Position numbers and translations under genes: made by a program. 64,000 bases of DNA from JAWLDA01 sp041686855 (GTDB lineage Bacteria > Bacillota > Limnochordia > DTU080 > RSA5). This document shows, one piece after another, positions 34,741-43,157 of this stretch. Each line of letters opens with the position of its first letter. Positions within the stretch are counted from its first letter, which is position 1. Under the pieces are notes generated by a model. The model worked only from the letters and a program-made list of their open reading frames with translations. It had not been told where the DNA came from and did not search any database. The DNA lies in assembly GCA_041686855.1 (NCBI GenBank), contig JAWLDA010000006.1:62001-126000 (forward strand), written 5' to 3'.

Positions 34741-35781
34741 ATGAAAGCAGCATGGCTCGCGGCGCCTGGCCGCATTCAACTCTTAGATGTTCCTGTGCCT
34801 GTTCCCCAAGGTGGCGATGTCCTCGTTCGCGTCGAGAGCGCGCTGACGTGCGGTACGGACCTCAAGGCATTTCGGCGCGGTCACGCGCTCATACCCATGC
34901 CCGGCCCCTTTGGACATGAGTACGCGGGGATCGTGGAGGCGGTGGGGCCGCAGGTGCGTGCCTTTTCGCCGGGCGATCCGGTCATGGGCGTCCATTCCGC
35001 CCCGTGTGAGAGGTGCTACTGGTGTGGGCGCGGCCAAGGGAACTTGTGTCCCCACATCATGGAGAGCAAGGTGCTCGGGGCGTATGCCCAGTATCTGTTG
35101 GTGCCTGAACACATCGCACGGATCAATCTCTTTCCAAAGCCGGATCATCTCTCGTTTGGGCAGGCGGCGCTTCTCGAGCCCCTGAGTTGTGTCGTTTATG
35201 GACTCGGTCGAGTCGAGGTCGGCCCCGACGATACCGCGCTCATCGTAGGACCGGGACCGATCGGACTCCTTCACGTCGCACTCTTGCGTTCCCGTGGGTG
35301 TGAACGCATCCTTGTGGCCGGCCGGAGTCCCTTTCGCTTGGAGTGTGCCCGTGCATTAGGCGCGGCGTTGACGGTCGACGTGCGTACGAGCGATCTCTTA
35401 AGTGAGGTCCGCCGGGTGACGGACGGGCGGGGCGCCGATCTCATCGTTGAGTGCACCGGTCGTCAGAACGTGTGGGAAGAGTCGGTCGACCTTTGCCGAC
35501 GGGGTGGGGACGTGGTTCTCTTTGGGGGGCTGCCCGGGGGAGCGCGTGTCTCGTTCGACGCGGCGAGGTTGCATTACGATCAGATTACGTTGCACAGCCC
35601 GTTCCACTTCACCCCGGACGCCGTGGCCGAAGCTCGAGACGTGTTGGTGAGGGGACTGCATGGGGCCTCCCGACTCATCACGGACGCGTATCCATTGAGT
35701 CGCGTTCACGAGGCGTTTGCGCGTCTCGAGGAAGGGGAGGCTCTCAAATTGGCGATCCACCCCTGGTCGGCGGCGGATTAG
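34741..35781 (+). CDS. Zinc-dependent alcohol/polyol dehydrogenase (first of pair)
   Basis: A 346-residue medium-chain dehydrogenase. The catalytic zinc motif TCGTDLKAF with FGHEYAGIVEAVG is followed by the structural-zinc cysteines in CERCYWCGRGQGNLC. The Rossmann loop is VGPGPIGLLHVAL. ATG 34741 is taken because the protein then begins in the family-typical way (MKAAWLAAPGRIQLLDVP). It lies 25 nt after the iron-sulfur subunit, so it is probably on the formate dehydrogenase transcript. Substrate could be a polyol, threonine or another secondary alcohol. Confidence 0.88.
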   Translation: MKAAWLAAPGRIQLLDVPVPVPQGGDVLVRVESALTCGTDLKAFRRGHALIPMPGPFGHEYAGIVEAVGPQVRAFSPGDPVMGVHSAPCERCYWCGRGQGNLCPHIMESKVLGAYAQYLLVPEHIARINLFPKPDHLSFGQAALLEPLSCVVYGLGRVEVGPDDTALIVGPGPIGLLHVALLRSRGCERILVAGRSPFRLECARALGAALTVDVRTSDLLSEVRRVTDGRGADLIVECTGRQNVWEESVDLCRRGGDVVLFGGLPGGARVSFDAARLHYDQITLHSPFHFTPDAVAEARDVLVRGLHGASRLITDAYPLSRVHEAFARLEEGEALKLAIHPWSAAD

Positions 35782-35802
35782 ACCGTTGGAGGCTTTGAGC
35801 GC

Positions 35803-36822
35803 ATGAGAGTAGCTCAGTACGACACGGGCAACCAGATTCGCATCCAGGAGGCGCCGGCGCCGACATGTGGCCCCCGCGACGTTGTCGTGCAAACCAAAGC
35901 GTGTGGCATCTGCTCAGGCGAGCTGATGGAGTGGTACATGGCCTCAAAAGCGCCGTTTGTCTTTGGCCATGAGCCGAGCGGCGTCATCGCAGAGGTGGGG
36001 GGCGAGGTCGAAGGATGGCGCGTCGGCGACCGGGTCTTTGTTCATCACCACGCGCCGTGTTTTCAATGCCGCCACTGTCGGCGCGGCGTCTACGTGATGT
36101 GTGAGACGTGGAAGGGATCCCGGCTTGATCCAGGGGGAATGGCGGAGTACTTTCGCGTCCCGCCCGTCAACCAGTCGGATATGCTACGCCTCCCTGCCCA
36201 CGTCGGCTGGGACGGTGGCGCATTGGTGGAACCCCTCGCATGCGTCGTACAGGCGCTCGATCGGGCTTGCATCCGGCCGGGGGATACGGTGCTCGTCATC
36301 GGTCTGGGCGTCATGGGGCAACTTTTGACGCAGACGGCGTGGAGTTACGGCGCCGGCAAGGTGGTTGCCGCTGACTACGATGCGGATCGGCGGGCGATGG
36401 CAAAGCGCTTGGGAGCGTCGGCGCTCTTGGACCCCGCCGCCGCGCCGCTCGAGCAGCAAGTGCGTAACCTTACCGACGGGGAGATGGCAGATGCGGTGAT
36501 GGTAGGTCCGCCAGCGGTCCGGGCGATGCAAGATGGACTCGCGTGCGCAGGGCGCGGTGCGACGCTCGTCATGTTTAGCCCCGCTCCGCCCGGTGACGTG
36601 TGGGAGATCGAGCCGCACGATCTCTACTTTCGCGACGTGGCGATCGTTCCGAGTTATTCGTGTGGACCTACTGAGACCCGCAAGGCGCTGGGGCTGATCG
36701 CCGGCGGCAGCGTACGTCCGCAGGAGATCATCACGCACCGGTTCCCTTTTGAGCGCGTGGCCGAGGGGTTCGCTGCCGCCAAATCGAGTGGCCCGTGCGT
36801 CAAAGTATTGATTGAATTCTAG
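35803..36822 (+). CDS. Zinc-dependent alcohol dehydrogenase (second of pair)
   Basis: A 339-residue medium-chain dehydrogenase, 21 nt after its paralogue. It has CGICSGELMEWY and FGHEPSGVIAEVG for catalytic zinc, CFQCRHCRRGVYVMC for structural zinc, and VIGLGVMGQLLTQ for NAD. The two genes differ too much to be a recent duplication and probably take different substrates in one pathway. Linkage to formate dehydrogenase and a cupin suggests oxidation of a small sugar- or alcohol-derived compound that yields formate, but this is only inference. Confidence 0.87.
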   Translation: MRVAQYDTGNQIRIQEAPAPTCGPRDVVVQTKACGICSGELMEWYMASKAPFVFGHEPSGVIAEVGGEVEGWRVGDRVFVHHHAPCFQCRHCRRGVYVMCETWKGSRLDPGGMAEYFRVPPVNQSDMLRLPAHVGWDGGALVEPLACVVQALDRACIRPGDTVLVIGLGVMGQLLTQTAWSYGAGKVVAADYDADRRAMAKRLGASALLDPAAAPLEQQVRNLTDGEMADAVMVGPPAVRAMQDGLACAGRGATLVMFSPAPPGDVWEIEPHDLYFRDVAIVPSYSCGPTETRKALGLIAGGSVRPQEIITHRFPFERVAEGFAAAKSSGPCVKVLIEF

Positions 36823-36860
36823 TGGTTGAGCGTGACGGCATTGATGGGGAGTGAGAATCG

Positions 36861-37355
36861 ATGAGTGCGGACGAACGGCCTTCGGAAGTGTATGCGTTCC
36901 GGCCCGACTTCACCTGGTCAAACGTGGAAGTGCGGCGGTACAAGCCCGAGGCCGGCGACTGGGAGGGGATCATGCGCCAGGTGATCACCGGTTGGGGACA
37001 CGAGACTCAGTTTCAGGTGCGTTACTTTGAGATCTCACCGGGCGGGCATTCGAGTCTGGAGAAGCATGAGCATGCCCATGTTGTCATCTGTGTGCGCGGC
37101 CAGGGTGACGCTGTCGTTGGGGCAGAGCAGGTCTGCCTGCGCCCATTCGACGTCCTTTACCTCAAGCCTTGGGAGCCTCATCAGTTCGTCAATCGATCCG
37201 ACGCCCCCTTCGGATTCCTCTGTATTGTGAACAGTGAGCGTGATCGACCCCAATCGCTGGACGCCGAGGAGATCGCCGCCGTCAAAGCCGGCCCGGCGGG
37301 CACCATCGCCCGGATGGAGGCGCCTCAACTCAAACGTTTAGAGAGTGAGCAATAA
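36861..37355 (+). CDS. Cupin-domain protein
   Basis: A 164-residue protein with a single cupin barrel (about 50-125): GGHSSLEKHEHAHVVICVRGQG is motif 1 with metal ligands H, H and E-equivalent residues, and LYLKPWEPHQFVN is motif 2 with the last His. The active site is intact, so it could be an isomerase, dioxygenase or sugar-binding protein. It follows the two alcohol dehydrogenases by 38 nt. ATG 36861 is preceded by GGGGAGTGAG. No specific function is assigned. Confidence 0.82.
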   Translation: MSADERPSEVYAFRPDFTWSNVEVRRYKPEAGDWEGIMRQVITGWGHETQFQVRYFEISPGGHSSLEKHEHAHVVICVRGQGDAVVGAEQVCLRPFDVLYLKPWEPHQFVNRSDAPFGFLCIVNSERDRPQSLDAEEIAAVKAGPAGTIARMEAPQLKRLESEQ

Positions 37356-37410
37356 TCGATTGATATCAGCCTTCCCGGTTACCATACATTAATCGGGGGA
37401 GGCGAAGAGT

Positions 37411-38463
37411 GTGAGTCGGCGGCAGCAAGATCTCCTTCTCGAAGTGAACGACCTACACGTGTGTTTCGGCGCAACCAAGGGTCTCTTTAAGCGGGCCAAG
37501 GGCGTGGTACGGGCGGTGGACGGCGTCACGTTTGCTGTACGCCGTCGTGAGACGCTCGGACTCGTAGGCGAGAGCGGTTGCGGCAAGAGCACCGTCGGCA
37601 GGGCAATCATCGGCTTGGTCAAGCCAGAGCGCGGTCAAATTCTCTTGCATCCAAGTTCGGTGAGTCGACGCGAGATTCAGATGGTCTTTCAAGATCCAAA
37701 CTCATCGTTAAATCCAAGTATGCGCGTGCGTGACATCTTGCGCGAACCCTTTTGGTATCAACCGCGCCGAGCTCGATCCGCCCCCACGGATGCCCACATC
37801 GAACAGTTGGCTGAGCAAGTGGGTTTGCGTCCGCAGATGCTCGAGCGTCTACCACACCAGCTCTCCGGCGGTCAACGACAGCGCGTCGGGATTGCCCGGG
37901 CCCTGGCCCTGGGCCCCAAGCTCGTCATCGCGGACGAGCCGGTGTCGGCTCTTGACGTCTCGATCCAAGGTCAAATCCTCAACCTCCTCAGCGACCTGCA
38001 ACACGAGCTCGGCCTCACCTACCTCTTCATCGCCCACGATCTCTCAGTTGTTCGGCACATCAGCGATCGCGTCGCTGTCATGTACTTGGGCAGAATCGTC
38101 GAGCTTGCGCCGACTGACGCCCTGTATCGAATGCCTAAACACCCGTATACGGAAGCGTTGCTTTCGGCTGTACCGATCCCGCAACCTCGGGCGCGGCGTC
38201 GGCGCATTCCCCTGCAAGGGAGCCCACCCTCACCGCTGAATCCACCGACGGGGTGTCGGTTTCATCCCCGTTGTCCGTACGCGCGCGAACGAGGGCGCCG
38301 CCTGCGTTGTTCTACAGAGGCGCCCTCGTTGAAAGACGTTGGAGGAGGGCGAATGGTTGCGTGCCACTTCGCCTCCGAACTCCGGTTGCGCGGCGTGACG
38401 CCGCCGCCTTCACCCTTTTACATAAAGGGCCTGAGTAAGTCGTCGCGATCGCGGCCCGGCTGA
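37411..38463 (+). CDS. Oligopeptide/dipeptide ABC transporter ATP-binding protein (OppF/DppF type)
   Basis: A 350-residue ATPase. Walker A is GESGCGKSTVG (about 54-64), signature LSGGQRQRVGIARAL, Walker B KLVIADEPVSALD, and H-loop IAHDLSVV. The C-terminal oligopeptide domain has HPYTEALLSAVP and the GCRFHPRCPYA cysteine motif. GGGGGAGGCG lies before GTG 37411. No partner OppD, permease or binding protein is present, so it is an orphan here. Its last 46 nt overlap the end of the convergent korB gene, and the extra C-terminal tail beyond the domain comes from that overlap. Confidence 0.88.
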   Translation: MSRRQQDLLLEVNDLHVCFGATKGLFKRAKGVVRAVDGVTFAVRRRETLGLVGESGCGKSTVGRAIIGLVKPERGQILLHPSSVSRREIQMVFQDPNSSLNPSMRVRDILREPFWYQPRRARSAPTDAHIEQLAEQVGLRPQMLERLPHQLSGGQRQRVGIARALALGPKLVIADEPVSALDVSIQGQILNLLSDLQHELGLTYLFIAHDLSVVRHISDRVAVMYLGRIVELAPTDALYRMPKHPYTEALLSAVPIPQPRARRRRIPLQGSPPSPLNPPTGCRFHPRCPYARERGRRLRCSTEAPSLKDVGGGRMVACHFASELRLRGVTPPPSPFYIKGLSKSSRSRPG

Positions 38464-39293
38464 CTTAGATCTTGATTGACGAGGGGATTGGGATCGTAAT
38501 TGGGCAACTCCTGCTGGTAGTCGTTGCGCTCTTGTTGGAAGATGATCCCCTTGACCAGGCCGTCAGTCTCTGACACCTTTTGGAAAGCCTTGGCTCGATC
38601 GGTCGGATCGTATGACTCATCCTCAGATAGGTCGATCAAGGTCTCTCGCCAGAAGTCGTACGTCTGATCCTTGTTAAAGGTGACACAGGGACTAAAGACG
38701 TTGACCAGCGAGAAGCCCTTGTGCTGAATCGCTGCTTCGAACAGTTTTTGCAAGCCCTTCGCATCACCCGAGAAGCCTTGCGCTATAAAGCCACATCCGC
38801 TGGATAGGGCCAGGGGAAGCGGACGAATCGGGTACTCGGCCGCCCCGTATGGGGTCGTCTTAGTCTTGAACCCTTTCTCGCTTGTCGGCGACGTCTGGCC
38901 TGTCGTCAGTCCGTAGATGTGATTGTCCATGACGACGTACGTGATGTCGATGTTGCGACGGCAGGCGTGAACAAAGTGACCAACGCCAATGCCGTAGCCG
39001 TCTCCGTCGCCACCGGCGGCAATGACGACCAAGTCTTTGTTGGCGATCTTGATCGATTGGGCTACCGGTAAGGAGCGCCCGTGCATTGAGTTAAAGGCGT
39101 ATGAGCCAAAGTAGTAATTGAATTTTCCGGAGCAACCGATGCCGGTCACTGCCACCACTTCGTGGGGTTTAAGTTCTAACGAGACCATTGCGCGCTGCAT
39201 CGCCGCCACGACGGCGAAGTCGCCGCACCCGGGGCACCAGGTGCTCGGTTGCGCATTGGCTCGATACTCTTTCATCGATACGGCAGTCGCCAT
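38418..39293 (-). CDS. korB: 2-oxoacid:ferredoxin oxidoreductase beta subunit
   Basis: A 291-residue thiamine-diphosphate subunit. CPGCGDF near residue 20 provides cluster cysteines, GIGCSGK follows, and AAGGDGDGYGIGVGHFVHA with VVMDNHIYGLTTGQTSPT forms the GDG...N ThDP/Mg site. It pairs with the alpha-gamma gene immediately upstream; the korA stop is separated from this ATG by one base. Together they oxidatively decarboxylate a 2-oxoacid to acyl-CoA and reduced ferredoxin. Two-oxoglutarate or pyruvate are both possible; sequence does not decide. Confidence 0.93.
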   Translation of the reverse strand: MATAVSMKEYRANAQPSTWCPGCGDFAVVAAMQRAMVSLELKPHEVVAVTGIGCSGKFNYYFGSYAFNSMHGRSLPVAQSIKIANKDLVVIAAGGDGDGYGIGVGHFVHACRRNIDITYVVMDNHIYGLTTGQTSPTSEKGFKTKTTPYGAAEYPIRPLPLALSSGCGFIAQGFSGDAKGLQKLFEAAIQHKGFSLVNVFSPCVTFNKDQTYDFWRETLIDLSEDESYDPTDRAKAFQKVSETDGLVKGIIFQQERNDYQQELPNYDPNPLVNQDLSQPGRDRDDLLRPFM

Positions 39294-39294
39294 G

Positions 39295-41079
39295 CTATCC
39301 TACCTCCTGTACACTCTCGCTCTGCGCCAAAACCTCGCGCGACCGCGCTTCGATCTCGTACACGCGGAACGGTTCACCACTGTACTTCCGGTGAGAGTAC
39401 AAGTGGTCGAAGTGGCCCACATTGAGTTTTATAAGTTGCTCAAGCTGGCCGAAGGCGTTGCTCTCCACAACCAGCACTCGCTTGGCGCTTTCGATCGCAG
39501 CCCGCACGGCGTCCGTGGGGAACGGATGAAGGACGCTTACGTGGAGATGACCGACGGAGATGCCGTCTTGCGCGAGGAGCTCGCGGGCCTCGTCGATCGG
39601 TCCAATTGTTGACCCCCAGCTTACGAAGAGGAGATCCGGGTTTGAAACGCCCGTCGTCGTCACCCCGAATTCGGCTGGGTCAAAGGTGGACATCTTACGA
39701 ATTCGCTTATCTGTTTGAGCGACGCGGTTGATCGGATACTCGTCCTCGTGACCCTCTTCGTTGTGCTCGTAGCTAATAGCGATGTGAATGCCGCCCTCTT
39801 GACCGGGAAGGGCACGCGGCGAGATGCCGGACTCCGTTAAGGCGTACCGCTTGTATCCACTGTTGGCGACAATCGCGTTGAGTTTCTCCTGATCGAGGAT
39901 TTCGCCTCGGTCGATGGCAATTTGCTCAAAGTCGAGATCGTCAATGTCGACAGTTTGCTTTGAGAGTCCCAATACCAGGTCGGTCAAGACAATGACCGGA
40001 CACTGGTACTTGTCGGCCAGGTTGAAGGCCCGTTGAATGTCGTAGAAGCAATCTTCCACCGTGGCCGGGGTGAGAACGATCCGCTGAATCTCACCGTGAG
40101 CGCTGAAGATCGCTTGAAAGGCGTCGGCTTGCTCGTTTTTGGTCGGCATTCCGGTACTCGGACCGGCCCGCTGCACGTCGACGATGACAAGTGGGGTCTC
40201 GGAGACACCGGAGAGACCCATGGTCTCGGTCATTAGGGAGAAGCCGGGGCCGGACGTGCTGGTCATCGCGCGCACGCCGGTAAAGTTGCAACCGACAGCC
40301 ATTTGGCAGGCGGCCATCTCATCCTCCGCCTGCAACACGACGCCGCCGTATTTGGGCAACAGCTTGAGCAGGCTGTAAAGGATGTCTGTCGCCGGCGTGA
40401 TCGGGTAGGCGGCCACGACGCGGCACCCTGCGACCACGGCTCCGAGCGCCAAAGCGTCGTTGCCGTGCAGGAAGAGGCGCTTTTTGCCTTTCTCAGAAGC
40501 GGGCAGTTCAGGAAGGGTCGCCCGCCATTCGGTCGCATCGAGCGCTTGCTGGTACCCTGCTCGCACAACCTCGCGGTTGTTGGCGACGACCTCGTCGCCG
40601 TGCTTGCCGTAACGCTCGGCAATAAAGCCGTCAAATGAAGACGGATCGAGTCCGGTCAAAGCGGCGCAGGCGCCCATGGCGGCCATATTGGTCATGACAA
40701 TGCTGCCGTGATCCTTTGCAATTTGTTGCATAGGAACGGCGATCGGCACGACGTCGGCGTCGCCGGGGAAGGTGGGCTCGAAAGCGCCCGCATTGTAGAG
40801 GACCGCGCCTCCCGAACGCATCTCGTATAGGTTTTCGTCAATAGTGCGCTGATCGAAAGCGACGAGGAGGTCAAGTTGATCCCCCCGGTGGCGGCGCTTC
40901 TCGGTGGAGACACGAATCTTATAATTGGTGTGTCCGCCTTTGATCAGCGACATAAAATGGCGGTATGCATATAGGTAATATCCCATTCGGTGCAGCGTTA
41001 ATGCGAAAATCTCGCCGGCGCTGTCGATCCCCTCGCCTTGGGCGCCGCCGATCTTCCAGGTGAAGTCCATGTTGGTCAT
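39295..41079 (-). CDS. korA: 2-oxoacid:ferredoxin oxidoreductase alpha subunit (gamma-alpha fusion)
   Basis: A 594-residue fused subunit. Residues 1-190 are the gamma domain (WKIGGAQGEGIDSAGEIFA). Residues about 205-594 are the alpha domain with NDALALGAVVAGCRVVAAYP, AEDEMAACQMAVGCNFTG and TSTSGPGFSLMTETMGLSG, followed by YPIT-like and the C-terminal transketolase fold. ATG 41079 has AGGAGG 7 nt upstream. This architecture is the common two-gene Kor/Oor of aerobic and facultative bacteria. Ferredoxin would link it to the iron-sulfur enzymes nearby. Confidence 0.93.
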   Translation of the reverse strand: MTNMDFTWKIGGAQGEGIDSAGEIFALTLHRMGYYLYAYRHFMSLIKGGHTNYKIRVSTEKRRHRGDQLDLLVAFDQRTIDENLYEMRSGGAVLYNAGAFEPTFPGDADVVPIAVPMQQIAKDHGSIVMTNMAAMGACAALTGLDPSSFDGFIAERYGKHGDEVVANNREVVRAGYQQALDATEWRATLPELPASEKGKKRLFLHGNDALALGAVVAGCRVVAAYPITPATDILYSLLKLLPKYGGVVLQAEDEMAACQMAVGCNFTGVRAMTSTSGPGFSLMTETMGLSGVSETPLVIVDVQRAGPSTGMPTKNEQADAFQAIFSAHGEIQRIVLTPATVEDCFYDIQRAFNLADKYQCPVIVLTDLVLGLSKQTVDIDDLDFEQIAIDRGEILDQEKLNAIVANSGYKRYALTESGISPRALPGQEGGIHIAISYEHNEEGHEDEYPINRVAQTDKRIRKMSTFDPAEFGVTTTGVSNPDLLFVSWGSTIGPIDEARELLAQDGISVGHLHVSVLHPFPTDAVRAAIESAKRVLVVESNAFGQLEQLIKLNVGHFDHLYSHRKYSGEPFRVYEIEARSREVLAQSESVQEVG

Positions 41080-41121
41080 GGATTAGCCTCCTACATTCTC
41101 CGCAGAGTCCCGCGAGTTCAA

Positions 41122-41148
41122 CCGAAACGTCGACTCGTAACGTTTCGG
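41122..41148 (-). promoter_or_regulatory. 9-bp inverted repeat in the korAB leader
   Basis: CCGAAACGT and ACGTTTCGG flank a 9-nt spacer inside the 5' untranslated region predicted from the -10 box at 41188. It could be a repressor operator or an RNA hairpin. It does not match the Rex consensus. Confidence 0.4.
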
Positions 41149-41187
41149 GCGAGTCACATTGGACAAAGTCTCATTTTACCGCCTTCG

Positions 41188-41193
41188 ATTATA
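41188..41193 (-). promoter_or_regulatory. Probable -10 box of korAB
   Basis: A perfect TATAAT on the minus strand, about 110 nt before the korA start, with a weak -35 (TTTTTG at 17-nt spacing). It lies in the 349-bp divergent gap between korA and doxX. The rest of the gap (41200-41428) shows no gene. Confidence 0.45.
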
Positions 41194-41428
41194 CCAGACG
41201 TGGAACCTTCCAAAAAGGCCGATATGCTCCGTATATCCTATTGGTTATTATTCTCGCGGCTGGATCTTTCCTGCTACCCGACTCGGTCAGACCAAGGAAG
41301 GTATCTAACAATCACCTTACAGGAGCCGTTTTCATACGATAGGAGAACGGAAAAATGTGGCTAATACATTACGGATGTACCGGATATTTGATCAAAATCC
41401 TGAGACGATTTGACAGAGGAGGAGACGA

Positions 41429-42004
41429 ATGTCTCGATCATACCGAGCCGACAAGTGGAACGTGATGCCCGATCCGCCTTACATTGAGGCGCTCTTCAGC
41501 TCCACACGCTTTGCTTGGTTGTGGACGCTCGTCCGGCTCTACGTGGGTTGGACGTGGTTAAAGTCCGGTCTGGGCAAGTTAAGTAACCCCGCCTGGATGG
41601 ACGGGGGCGCGGCTCTGCGAGGGTTTTGGATGAACGTGACCGCCGTGCCCGAAGGGGGACGTCCCGCCATCACATACGGTTGGTATCGCAACTTCTTGAC
41701 CACGCTTCTTGAGAGTGATGCCTATTCCTGGATGGCTCCAATCATCGTCTGGGGTGAAATCCTAATTGGAGCTGGCCTTTTACTCGGAGCACTCACGGGG
41801 TTTGCCGCCTTCTTTGGAGCGTTTCTAAACTTCAACTTTATGCTGGCCGGTACCGCGAGCACAAACCCTGTCCTCTTTGTCCTAGCTATCTTGCTGCTCC
41901 TTGCATGGAAGACCGCAGGGTGGTACGGCCTTGACCGTTGGCTGCTGCCCTTTTTGGGCACTCCCTGGGGTGGCGGAGCGCTGCGCAATCGGCGTCTACT
42001 TTAA
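41429..42004 (+). CDS. DoxX-family membrane protein
   Basis: A 191-residue protein with about four membrane helices. The first helical segment (FAWLWTLVRLYVGWTWLKSGLGKL) and the later MAPIIVWGEILIGAGLLLGALTG with FGAFLNFNFMLAGTAS match DoxX/DoxD-type proteins, originally found as the small subunit of thiosulfate:quinone oxidoreductase. Other family members act in redox or stress responses, so no specific reaction is claimed. AGAGGAGGAGACGA precedes ATG 41429, an excellent binding site. Confidence 0.82.
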   Translation: MSRSYRADKWNVMPDPPYIEALFSSTRFAWLWTLVRLYVGWTWLKSGLGKLSNPAWMDGGAALRGFWMNVTAVPEGGRPAITYGWYRNFLTTLLESDAYSWMAPIIVWGEILIGAGLLLGALTGFAAFFGAFLNFNFMLAGTASTNPVLFVLAILLLLAWKTAGWYGLDRWLLPFLGTPWGGGALRNRRLL

Positions 42005-42121
42005 GCGCAGCATACGCCTTGATGCGCAACGTACCCCAGATGCGCAGCGTGCCACAGAAGCGCTCGATCGTCGCTCACCGCCCCGGAAGCTCCCGGCTAT
42101 CGATAGGCGCTGACGCTTCGT

Positions 42122-42973
42122 CTACGACTCGTGAGATTCGCGGCGATGCACGATCTCACGAATGTCGTCGGCGAAGCGGATCTCCGCATCGTCCTTGGGC
42201 TCGTAGCCGACCACCTGGCGCGCGTTGGTAATGCTCCAAAACGTGCGGGCGTTGTTGGAGACTCCATAAAATATATGAAACGGCACGCCGTGTTCGTCGT
42301 CGATGTCAGGCGTCTCGATGCACTTATGTACGAGTTGTTCGAGGTCCCTGGGGCTCAGATATCCGGTGATGTCCCGCAGGTAGCGGTGTAACGGTAGCTT
42401 GTCGTAACGCTGCGATTCGATCTCTCTGGGCGCGACGATGCGAATGTGAATGTTTTCGAGCTTTCGGCCATACGTGCCGCTGGCGTAGACGAAGCCTAGG
42501 CTTTCAAAGGCCGCTTTTGCCCATCCGTAAAAGCGCTCTGCCCGCGGGTATTCATACGGTGTCACCCGATCTCGCTTCCCTGCAAAGTACGGTCGCTCAT
42601 ACCATTTGGCTGCTTGGTTTGTGCTCATGGCCACGACACGTCGCACACCGGCCTCCAACGAGAGTTGAAGGATTCGATACGCAAGGTCGACATTCTGGCG
42701 CTCGTAGGCGTACTCGGAGCGCATATCGGCCTGTGCAGGTGGACGGACATAAGCGCTGTGCACCACGGTGTCGATTCCCTCGAAATAGGTGAGGAGTTCG
42801 TCCATCTCGGTCTCCAACAGGTCGACGATCTCAACACCCTCGACGCTTTCTCCATTGCGGTTGCTCGGGCGCGAGTCGATCAGCCGGAGGTCGTATCGGT
42901 TTCGAAAGGCATCAAGGAAATGGGAGACGATGTAACCGGTTGCACCTATGATGAGCACTCTGCGCTTCGACAT
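42122..42973 (-). CDS. NAD-dependent epimerase/dehydratase-like protein
   Basis: A 283-residue extended short-chain dehydrogenase. The nucleotide loop reads GATGYIVSHF, so the third Gly of GxxGxxG is Val. The catalytic pair Tyr and Lys is present in FYGWAK, and VVAMSTNQAAKWYE supplies the Ser/Thr position. ATG 42973 gives the normal N-terminus (MSKRRVLIIGATGYI) and follows GAGGTG; a longer frame upstream has no family homology. The Val substitution may alter cofactor binding. Substrate unknown, probably a nucleotide sugar or similar. Confidence 0.78.
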   Translation of the reverse strand: MSKRRVLIIGATGYIVSHFLDAFRNRYDLRLIDSRPSNRNGESVEGVEIVDLLETEMDELLTYFEGIDTVVHSAYVRPPAQADMRSEYAYERQNVDLAYRILQLSLEAGVRRVVAMSTNQAAKWYERPYFAGKRDRVTPYEYPRAERFYGWAKAAFESLGFVYASGTYGRKLENIHIRIVAPREIESQRYDKLPLHRYLRDITGYLSPRDLEQLVHKCIETPDIDDEHGVPFHIFYGVSNNARTFWSITNARQVVGYEPKDDAEIRFADDIREIVHRRESHES

Positions 42974-43157
42974 CAGGGCACCTCGCTTGCTAAAGAGTTG
43001 GGAATGGAAGTTCGTAAGTGGAGACGTAACTTCGCCCGTGCCACGCTGAAACCTCCGTATACACCTCAACAGATGGGGACCAAGAGGAAGGTCCCCCAAA
43101 AGCGGTGTACAACTCTAACATCAACTCTGTTTCATGGGACGGGAGGGGAGAATAGCA

